Below, one piece after another: positions 45,886 through 55,389 of a stretch of DNA of 64,000 nt (position 1 is the stretch's first letter; the number at the start of each line of letters is the position of its first letter). Both the position numbers and the translations under genes were made by a program. The stretch spans positions 1 to 64,000 of the forward strand of contig JAQFVV010006649.1 of NCBI GenBank assembly GCA_028023455.1, given 5' to 3'. Below the pieces are notes generated by a model. It was not told the origin of the DNA, ran no database searches, and worked only from the letters and a program-made list of their open reading frames with translations. The stretch comes from Epiperipatus broadwayi (lineage: Eukaryota > Onychophora > Udeonychophora > Euonychophora > Peripatidae).

Positions 45886-47595
45886 CTAACGGGGTCCCCT
45901 GTAGTTTAACGATGCTGGCTGTCTATATGGTCTCTTTGCTCTAGTCTGATCACGTGACTCCCATCTTGATGACCTAGGGTATGTTTGGCCGCTCATCATC
46001 ATCGTTTGACATCTTGGCTCAATCCGACGCATCTTTTCTGGTGGTTCTTTAGGTCCTGGAGTAAAATCAATGGTGGTTAGAAATCCTGCCATATCTTCTA
46101 TCGTTCGAATCTGGCACACCATCATCAACTGTTGTACTCTAAAAGGCATATTTTGTTGGATAATTCTAATCTTTTGGTTATCTGTGAATGGAAATGCTGT
46201 TAAAGATCTGAGAGATGCTATCTGCCTTCAAAAAAATTGTGTATGGGTTTCTTTCACTACAGATCCATAAGTCTCTCTGAGTATCGAGTGGTATATACCC
46301 TCCTGGCGTTCTTCACTCCAAAAAGTTTTATGCATGGCTGAACAATATTGGTCAAAGTTTTGTGGCTTCTCTGTGCAGCAATCCCACCATGACTTTGCAT
46401 ATCCATATAAATGATGTATAGCAAGGGCTACTTGGTCAGCTGTTGGGACTTTTTGGAACCGGAAGAGTTCTTGGAGACTTTCTAGATGGGCTTTTGGATT
46501 TTCTCCCACTTCTCCTTTAAAAGATTTAACTTGGATAAATTTTGCCAGACCTATGGGTGCATTTTCTGATGGTACTATTGATCCGATTGTGTCCAAATTC
46601 CCCCTTTCTTGTGTTAAATCTGATTTCTTTCTGTCTGGGGTGGCCTGTCGCACATATCCTTTGATAATAGTGCTTTCTTTATCGCTTTCCCCCTCTTTAA
46701 GATCCTCAACTTTATGTACGGTCTCACTAATAACCTGCACACTCTCTGTTCTATTAGAGTTATTGGCTTGGTGATTACTAGTTAAGTTACTTTCTAAACT
46801 TTTTTTTACTTCTTTCATCTCTGCCAGATCTTTTCTCATTTCTTGAATACACGCGGTGATCATGTTTCCTTCTCGGTCAGTTACTTGACTTCTTTGTAGC
46901 AGGTTTTCTTTTATTTCATATATTTCCTCTCTGATCTCCCTTTGGGCTTCTTCATACTCTTGCACTTTACTGTTAAATTCTGCCCCTACTTTAAAGACCC
47001 TTTCTTTCAAACCCTTTTCTTGACATTCTACTTGTTCAACTAAAGCCTTCACTTCTTCTTTAATCACAACAAATTCCTTTCTATTTTCTTCTTGGTTTTT
47101 ATGTAACATTTCTTTAAATTCTCCCCTCATTTCTTCAGATTTCTGCTGGCAGCTGGTTGACAATTCCTGTAGACCTTGGCACAACATTTCTTCCAGCCTT
47201 TTATCTCTGTCTGCCATCTCTTGTCTAATATCTCTGCTAAGGTTTTCAAATCTTTGTGACATTTTCTGATCTCTTTCCTCCATTTTCTGATCCATTTTCT
47301 CTGCATCCTGTCTAAGCTGTCTCAGCAACCAATTCAAGTCCCAGCCTTCCTGTTTAATCTCCTTTATCGGTATCTGTTCCGATATTTCTGTAACTAAATT
47401 CTCTGGCATAGCTATAGTTTTCTGTGCACCCTCATCTCTATCCTGGCTCATACCATCTTCCCTTTCTATTTCTTCCGTACTGCTGTTGTACTCATTAATC
47501 TCTCTTCCTGATCTCAACATGATACCTCCACCTTTCATCTCCATTCCTACTTCTATCTCTTCCCCACTGCTCATTGCTTCTGTTTCTTTGTTCAT
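45886..47595 (-). CDS. gag: Coiled-coil gag with capsid, one in-frame TGA
   Basis: The frame from 47595 gives 455 residues to a TGA at 46228-46230 and is open in the same frame for a further 113 codons to 45886. Residues 1-80 are acidic and contain MLRSGREI. Residues about 80-290 form a long coiled coil (MDQKMEERDQKMSQRFENL and similar). The capsid-like domain lies at about 360-455. It carries FIQVKSFKGEVGENPKAHL, the diagnostic SWWDCC block and KTFWSEERQEG, which align with the array A capsid pattern. The post-stop segment (RQIASLRSLTAF through MMVCQIRTIEDM) looks like the continuing capsid C-terminal domain, so the TGA is a sense-to-stop mutation or a readthrough site. There is no zinc knuckle or protease. 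This is the best-preserved of the non-Mag gag genes. Confidence 0.75.
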
Positions 47596-48289
47596 TCTGT
47601 ATACTATATATTCCTTTCAAAGTTATTATTATTACGCCTACTAAATATTTGATTTTTAAAACTTTTATACTTTTAATACGGCTGTTTGCTGCTCTCCCCC
47701 TTCAAGAACGACTCGTTCACTTCCATCCCAACTCTATGCCTAACTCACTAATATATCTATAAGCCCACACCATTTTGATGCCCGTCCAACATATAATCAA
47801 TTAAAAAAAAAATTTGTGTCCCTACTTTTTATTTTATAAAATATACGAAATTCTTTTTTTATTAAAAAAAAATCCCTTCTTTTTTTCTAGCTTTAATAAA
47901 ATATACGAAAAATTTAAAAAAAAAATCTTTTTTTTTTTTTCGTCTATATATCTAAAGTATAACACATATTTTAATATTAAAGATGACTTAATAAAAATTT
48001 AACTCACCCCCGCTCTCTTCTTCCAGCTGTTTTTTTATATATATATACACATATATACTTAAATAGTTTTATGACCTAATTCCGTTTGACCCGTCTGCAC
48101 CAATTTCAAACCTTTTAACTTTTGGTTAATTTGACCTTATTTATATATATATTTCTGGCTCATTCTAAATCACTCCAATTCATAAAAATACTTTGATAAA
48201 ACAATGAGACCCCCCTTTTCTTTTAATCTAAATTTCTTTTCTCTGCTCCCTAATGACAAATTTATAAGAGGATGACTTATAACTTGATC

Positions 48290-48307
48290 AATCATCCTCG
48301 GGCGCCA
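48290..48307 (-). promoter_or_regulatory. Primer-binding-site-like sequence of element C
   Basis: The minus strand reads TGGCGCCCGAGGATGATT about 700 bp upstream of gag. The first ten bases match the classic lysine-tRNA-type retroviral primer start, TGGCGCCCGA. The following bases do not extend the match to a tRNA I recognise. Confidence 0.5.
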
Positions 48308-50871
48308 GTCACTAGTGAACAGGAAAGACACAAAATAAATTTAATAAATTTTTTTGCTATATACACACAAAAGTCCATAACTCAGAGTATGTAGGTGTTT
48401 ACATCGAAGCCTCACTTGGTCGTCCAAACGCGGAAAAAAAATCTTACATATATACATTATTCAAAAAAAATTTGACTCAAAATCATTAATTTTGACCAAA
48501 AGAATTATATATATACTCCATAATCTCTTCAGGGGTGGAAATGAGTTACAAGCCCCACGATTTGGGCGTCCAAACGCGGAAAAAAAAAAAACCTATGTGC
48601 CAGTCAAAACATGCTTATCCATCTAACACGAGCTGGAACTCACAAAATGTACTTCAAACCCAGTCAAGCCCGAGATTTAGGTCAGGGACCAGCCTGGATT
48701 CGAACCCACTCTCCAAGCACCAGATCTAACACCCAATGGATAACATAACAATGGTAGCACACGAGATTTAATTCTTCATCCGGCCCACTAGCAAATCGGA
48801 GAAAACAATAAGACTCATGGACTTAAACATATATATAAACAACTTAAATACTAGACATTCCACAGATAAAATCTAACATATTTAAATAATAGGGGCTTTA
48901 CTAATGAATACTTATGGGCAATTAGTGAATTGGATTGATTTAATAATGAGACAGAAACTGATATATGATGAATTAAAATATATTTATTGACAATTGTTGT
49001 TGGCAAATGCACACAGGCATTTCATTTATAAAGTAACATTCTCTAGACTATTTGAACAATAATTGATGTTGGCAAATAGGTTTGTGGCTATGATTTAATG
49101 GAGCCAAATATCCTGCTATACAACTAATCACTACATTAACTTATTTGTTATGTCCTTTTATAATCAGTTCGAGTGGCTCTTTTACGTAAAATCAAACCAA
49201 GTCTGGAGTGAAACTTAATACATCTGACTATAATCAATTTATATATTAACTATGGGCTTATAAAGCATCCCAGATAGCTTAAGATCGAACGGGTTTTCAA
49301 GAATGCTTCGGTTCAATGCCGAAGATTGCATATTAGGGAGGAAAGAGTTGGCTATAACGATTTTACTAATATGCTAGGCACAAGTAAAGTATAATAATAA
49401 AGTGGCTCTGCGGATGGAAGAATAGTTTTAGGGTTTTTGTGACAAACAACGGTTTACCCAATAACCGGTCGTCATGCTGCTAATGGGGAACCTTTATTTG
49501 GTTCAGAGGCGGGGGACTTACGTGCTAATCTGGCCCGTAGCTCAGACTTCGCTACTGCACTACCCATAAGAGAAGATGGGCTGGACTTACCGTGGCTCCA
49601 TCTTATATATATATCAAAAAGAACAGCACAACGAGAAAATATTAATAAATCCCACATCCGCCAAGCCGAAGGATATTATAAATTAAAGATCATATATTAA
49701 ATGAACACTAGATCATCAGCTTGATCAAAAGAGCCAACTCTTCTGTAGCATGAGAAATACGATATGCTACTGACAGGAATATATAGATACAAACTTTACT
49801 TTATCCCGTTCAATCTCTTTAGTTATCTATAACTACTAAACTTTTAAAAGGGGGAAAAGTATATTTAATAGGGGACTTACGAATACTTAACTAAAAAAAT
49901 ATACTTATGATTGCACTCCAGGCTAGTTTAATCTTTAGTAACATAATAAATAAAGGTTGAAAAGCCACATTTTATATTTATATTAATTAATTTACTAAAT
50001 GACAAAAATATGAATTTGGGTTTCGAAACAGCGCACGAAATGACGCTATATAAATAATAATACGGAGATTTTAAATGATATCTTTTTAAAAAAACATATT
50101 GGTAATTAAATGCACGCTGTTTCGAAACATAGGCATAATTAACAATAATTAAAAATAAGCAAAAGAAAAGCAAAATATAACTGCAGTGATTAAATTATAT
50201 AGCAAAATATTAATTAACAAAGAAATTTAGCAAAAATATTTCATTTATAGATTTCAAATACGATTTAGACAGAGTTTACAATATTGAATTAATAAAGAAA
50301 TTTGCAAAAGTATTTCATTTTAGAGAATTTACAATATTATTTGGAAAATAATTTAGAAAGAAATTACAATAATATGGTTAGCTAACCTGATTTTGAAGAA
50401 ATAATGATTGTTGTTGAAATTCACACAGAGCTCTGCGATTTTAAATAATATTAAAACAGTTCTCCTATAGCTGAACTGGAGATATTCGAGCTGGAACGAA
50501 GGTGAGTTCTTTGGCGGCTTATGGCATGTTCTTATTCAGTTGCGAGACGATTTAAAATGGTGTTGGAACGAAGGCAAGTTCTTTTAGCGGCTTATGACAT
50601 CTTTTATTTGGTGTGGTTGTTGCTTCGGCATTTGATGGATTGAACTCGGCGTTCCATCACGGGAATTGCAGCAATTCTTGCCTGACTTTAGCCAGACATG
50701 GTAAAATTAAACAATTTTGACTTGGATAGTAATAGCTCTTCAAAAGCAAGATGGAGTATATCTTCCCGCTTAAAATAAGCCCTATTTATACATTTCCACT
50801 AAACCTTAACACCTTTTTGGAATTTCGTTTGCCTCGGGACCAATTGACTTTTAATTAAATAAAATAATATA
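48308..50871. other. Non-coding 2.56-kb segment of element C
   Basis: It lies between the primer-like site and the right arm. It contains two copies of a GTCCAAACGCGGAAAAAAA block (about 48420 and 48566), a SINE-like piece at 48680-48761, and two tandem copies of a TGGAACGAAGG...TTCTTTNGCGGCTTATG block (about 50490-50605). A repeat of about 75 bp lies near 50215-50345. The minus-strand frame at 49472-49657 has an Ala/Ser/Arg-rich, coding-like end but no known domain. Confidence 0.55.
48680..48761 (-). repeat. SINE-like or tRNA-derived insertion
   Basis: 82 bp with a pol III box-B-like GGGTTCGAATCC on the minus strand (48695-48706). It is flanked by exact 9-bp direct repeats CGAGATTTA at 48671-48679 and 48762-48770. 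I cannot fold it into a full tRNA, so it is at most a degenerate tRNA-derived copy. Confidence 0.35.
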
Positions 50872-51700
50872 ATCCAATTTCTGCAACAGATAACGTCTCC
50901 GAGGTGTTATATTTAATTTACTTTAAAAAATTATTAAAACATATAAATTATATAATTTGATTCAGTTTCATTAATTAAATTCCTTTTTAGGTGTTATAGA
51001 ATGTTAAGGCCTAGCAGAAAGAACGGTATTCTGATTTAATGATAAAGTCTTTTGTGCAAACAAAAATCAATCAGTAAACTAGATTTTACTTTTTACCCGG
51101 GTGCGTCACTAATTGATTTCTTGTTTACACAAAATTCTCATTTTTAATTATAAACGGATTTTTATTTTACTGAAATAAATAACTTTTAACATATTTGTTT
51201 TTACCAAATTATTTGTTTAAAAAAAAGCAAATTTAAAGAAAATACTTTAGTTTCAATTATATATGTAAAACATTAAATCAGAAAGCCGTTAAATATATTT
51301 TAAAGAAAACATTTTACATTATAGTATATCTTTTTTATTTTAACTTAAATATATATATAAATCATTTTGCCGCTATTCCAAGGTTTAAATTATCCATCCA
51401 CATACGAATATTATAGCGAATATAATTAAAAATTGACTGAAAATTTATAAAACATTTTATAATAATTTATGAGCATTTCTCCGCTATAATTTTATCAAAC
51501 CTGTCTAATTATAGCGTGTTTTCGTATGTAAATGGATGATGCAATTTAAGCGGCCATTATAGCAAAGTTTTCCCGCTCGACTTATATATAACATTTTTAC
51601 ATTTAACATTTTTATATTTAAGATAGGTTCGAAACTAGTTCAGACGAGTAGGTCATTAGGTTGATGGTGAAACGGAAAGGGATTGGAGGTTTCCGTTTCA
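50872..51700 (-). repeat. Right inverted terminal repeat of element C
   Basis: Inverse of the left arm, with very few mismatches. The inner boundary is ATCCAATTTCTGCAAC at 50872. Confidence 0.93.
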
Positions 51701-51704
51701 ATAG

Positions 51705-53978
51705 ATATATTATTAATAAGAATTTTCTTTCCTATATTTTTATTTATTATTTACTAATTATATATTGTTCATAATCTTATGTTTAAAAATGATAGATTAT
51801 TTGTATATTAGTGAATAATATTTATAAATTAATATTTGATGTTTAATATTTTTTGTTTTTATTATTATGTTTATTCCATTCAAACATTGTATTGTTAAAA
51901 TTTTATAAATAAAATTCTGGCACATTTCCAAAGTTGATTGTAATAAAAATCACAGAGGGCATGAGTGGAAAAAGACATAGAGTTTAAAACTTGAAGAAAA
52001 GTAAAAAAAAAAAAAAAGTTCCAGGGAAGAAGATGTAAAAAAAAAAAAACTTAAAAGAATCAATAACTCTCTAAGAGTATTAGAACAAATATAAAAAAAA
52101 ACATCGCAAGGATTATAATAATATTCCTGTGGAGAATTTTTGTTATTATACTACTGGAATGATATAAAAATGAGGAGATAAACACCCCTCCCCCCAGAGG
52201 GATACCGCCTCCAAATTTCTGCCAAACGATGGTCCAAATTCACTACTTTTAAAATGCCTGGATGATATGTAAGCTAAATTATTATGATTTATTTTAAAGT
52301 ATTACCAAAGCTAAATAATATTAAAATGGCAAAATTGTTTAAAATAAAGCTGGCTAAAAGCTTTTTATTAGACGCTATAATTAAACGTTTGATTTTCAAT
52401 TTTAAGAATTTTTTATCAATATTCTACAAAATAAAATTTAAAATGAAAAAGTTTATCTATTTAATCTTATATCAAGAAGATAATTTTATACTGTATAACT
52501 TTGCTATTCGCGCATATATAACAAATAATTCCAATGCATGCAAATGTCATTTATTTAGCCTATCACGGAATTCTAGGATAAAAAAAAAAGACTATTGTCA
52601 TTCTTAACAAATTATGCTTTAACAATGGATAGACATTTTTTTTTATGTTATAATTTAATGTTGTCTTTGAAACTAATATGTATGTTTCTTTCAACTTTGA
52701 ATTTTTTTTTTAAAAAAAACTTAACATGTAATGATGGGATATTGATAAGTATTTTTGTTATTACTTATAATAAATGTATAACCAATTTTTTTTTTCTTTA
52801 AAAAAAAAAACAAAACAAAACAATGTAACTTCATATCAATATAATATGATAATTTATAGAAATTATATTATATGTGATTATAGATATTTGGATGTGTGCG
52901 TGATGCTATAAATTATTATTTTAAAAAAATTGTATTTATTATGCTTCAATTTGTTAATGAAGTTTATTTAAAAAAAATAAAGAATTAAAACCTTGTCTGT
53001 TATAAGTTGAAGTTAGAAATGATCAAGGGACGATTAGATTATTTAGATTGAGTTTGGAGATATTATTTAACCCTCACGTATATAAGTATAAGTATAAGTG
53101 TTTAGTTATTGTTTTTCCCTGCCTTTCTTTGTTCTTGTATAGTTAGTGTTAGATGATATACACATTATAACAGATAAATGTATAAAATTTTATATGTATA
53201 AAAGATGATTGATTTATGGCATCATCCAAGTTTTATAAATAAGCTAATAAAAAGTATGTTTTAAAAATACATCATGTTTAGGATATTATAAAAGCACACA
53301 TGTTCGAAAATATATGATTCGTATATTAAATATTAGTCAATTTTGGTTTTGCTATAAGAGCAATGTAATTGGTTAGCAAAGTGCATAAAATAATATTTCT
53401 TTTTGTTTATTCATTATTTATTTTGTCTTTTAATTTTTAATGTTTTGATGAATTAAAAGCCCAAATGAATTGTTTTATTATATGTTCGATTCTCTATTTC
53501 CACACACACACATATATGGTTAACATAGCATAGCCCTAAAATATATAGATTTGCCAGTAGAAGTCAATTTATTTAATCTGTTTGGAGATGATAAATCACC
53601 ATATTACAGTTCCAATATTATATTTTACTTTGCTTAGAATAGATAGTGATATGGATAAAAAGATACCCAATCCTCATCATTGTCTATCCTATATTAAATA
53701 TGATAATTGATAATTTTGCAATAGTTTTATAATTAAATAAATGTGTGGCATATAATTAAATTAGTGTTACAGAATTGTTATTAATAAATGTTTTTATTAC
53801 TCTTATTTGCATCCTATATAAAGACCATATCCTATAACCTCAACTGAGCTAAGCCATAGAGTAATTACAATATAAGAATCTTTACAATTATAAATTTTAC
53901 TCTATCTTGTATAGAATTGGCGCCTGGGCATTTATAAATCTAATAAAGTAAACAAGTGAAGAGAGAGTAGAGGTTACA
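51705..53978 (+). repeat. 3' LTR of element B, right part
   Basis: Resumes the LTR after the insertion. The intact 5' copy reads straight through AATATAGATATATT at the corresponding point. It ends GAGGTTACA and is followed by an AT repeat. Confidence 0.9.
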
Positions 53979-53982
53979 ATAT

Positions 53983-54430
53983 ATATATATATCTTTAAAA
54001 TAAATAGATCCTAAGATGCTTAATACAAAAATTAGCTGCTTATTTATTACTAGAAAACAATTCTGCTTTCAAAGAATACCAGATAAACTTAAGGATTTGA
54101 ATAAATAAATGAGCACACTTGTATTCATGCACATCATGATTAAATAGATCCCAAGATGCTTAATACAAAAATTAGCTGCTTATTTATTATTAGAAAACAA
54201 TTCTGTTTTCAAAGAGATAGACAGGAATATAAAAAAATAAGATTACTAGATAAACTTAAGGATTTGAATAAATAAATGAGCACACTTGTATTCAGGCAGA
54301 TCATGACACATGAACTTAATTACAATTGAATATTTAAAAAAAAAACTCTGAGATTTAAGCTATTTTAATAAATTCAAAATAGATTATTTAAAATATAAAT
54401 AATTGGTTGATTTATCACTTGGAAATTCAT
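53983..54430. repeat. Tandem pair of about 140 bp after element B
   Basis: AAATAGATCCTAAGATGCTTA to CACTTGTATTCATGCA (about 54000-54130) is repeated at about 54143-54300 with a small insertion. No coding content is seen. Confidence 0.75.
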
Positions 54431-54469
54431 AAAAAGTTTGAGCACCAGAAGTGATAAAGCTAAACTGCA

Positions 54470-54530
54470 ATTTATGGATCTTGAACTTTACACTTTGCTA
54501 TTCTACCACTGCACTAAATTAAGTGACTTA
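54470..54530 (-). repeat. tRNA-derived SINE head, degenerate
   Basis: The minus strand reads TAGTGCAGTGGTAGAAT (like a tRNA-Gly A box, about 54500-54516) followed by AGTTCAAGATCC (B-box-like, 54477-54488). The spacing is shorter than in a functional tRNA. Confidence 0.35.
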
Positions 54531-54539
54531 AATGACAAT

Positions 54540-55125
54540 CGGTTGGCATTTCATATCAGAAAAAGGAGAAAGTATAAATTTATTTTTAACTGTTTATGAG
54601 TTGATAAATCATACCATTAGAATCTATGAGATGTATAAAAACCAAAAAAAGTATCTGTCCAGCAATAATGAAGTTCATATATGTGATAATACATTTAGTG
54701 ATTGTATATTATGTAAATATATTTGTTACTAATAAATCATATTAAGAACTTTAAGTATTCATATTTTTCATTACTGTTGGTTGGAGTCTGCAATCCAGAC
54801 CAAACACAACACAAACAAACTTAACAATTGGTAGAATAATATTTAAGATCTAAGGAATAATGCCCTGCATCATTTAGTATAGTAGTAATATATGAGACTT
54901 TGGAGGGAAAAGCTCTCCTATCAATTCAAATGTTGGTACTTACAGGCACTTAAACTTATTCTGAATTCCCAAGAAAAATAGGCCATTTCATTTTTTTTTT
55001 TACCTAAAGAATATTTTGAATTGTTGGTAATACATCGTCTAATTATCCATACCGCTTGATGGAGCTGTTGCTAGTGAAAAACAAATAGATATAACGTTAC
55101 TGGGCTGTTTTTATTTTGTTGATTT
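54540..55125. other. AT-rich DNA without a recognisable gene
   Basis: No repeated element, coding motif or RNA gene is seen. The short frame at 54532-54732 has no recognisable motif. Confidence 0.5.
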
Positions 55126-55129
55126 ATGT

Positions 55130-55380
55130 TTTTAATTTTTGGATTTGCTTGATTTTTTTTTGTTGTTGTTGTTGTTTTACCGGTTTGATATATATTTCTT
55201 AAAAATAAAAAAATGTGGGGTTTTTTTTGGCTTTTTAAAATATTCTGTCTTTTTTTAAAAAAAAAAACAAAACAAACATTTCTTTTTTCCGGTCTTTTTT
55301 TTTTAAAGAAACTTTTCTTTTTTCCAGTCTTTTTTATTGTTTTTAAAGAAACTTTTTTTTTTTTCGAGAAACAAGGCTTT
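55130..55380. repeat. T-rich simple sequence
   Basis: Long T runs broken by CCGGTC, CCAGTC and AAAGAAAC blocks form a low-complexity tract. Phe-rich or Lys-rich frames across it are artefacts of composition. Confidence 0.8.
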
Positions 55381-55389
55381 CTCAACAGA

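Larger units (their letters stand above)
44846..51700 (-). mobile_element. Palindromic gag-bearing element C (inverted terminal repeats, 4-bp target duplication)
   Basis: A 6,855-bp insertion in the 3' LTR of element B, flanked by the 4-bp duplication ATAG (44842-44845 and 51701-51704). The empty site is preserved in the 5' LTR near 38455. The termini are inverted repeats of about 830 bp, starting TGAAACGG and ending CCGTTTCA. The minus strand reads, in order: right arm, a 2.56-kb non-coding segment, a retroviral-type primer site TGGCGCCCGA at 48307, a leader, and a coiled-coil gag (47595-45886). A short AT minisatellite and the left arm follow. No transposase or polymerase is present. It looks like a retroelement that has inverted rather than direct ends. 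A foldback or Ginger-type DNA transposon that captured gag is the main alternative. Confidence 0.8.
38191..53978 (+). mobile_element. LTR-type element B with about 2.55-kb LTRs and no pol, split by a later insertion
   Basis: The 5' LTR is 38191-40742. The 3' LTR is 44581-44845 plus 51705-53978. Both start TGTAACCTTCCAGG and end GAGGTTACA. An AT-repeat flank gives an ATAT target duplication, ambiguous because it lies in a TA microsatellite. A purine tract precedes the 3' LTR. The internal 3.84 kb holds one broken coiled-coil reading frame, with no protease, RT, RNase H or integrase. The LTRs are almost identical apart from small indels, so insertion is fairly recent. The 3' LTR was later split by the palindromic element at 44846-51700. 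Confidence 0.85.

Noticed and set aside
54470-54530. Possible functional tRNA-Gly gene
   Set aside because: The A-box-like and B-box-like motifs are too close together and no acceptor stem can be formed; kept only as a SINE-like remnant.
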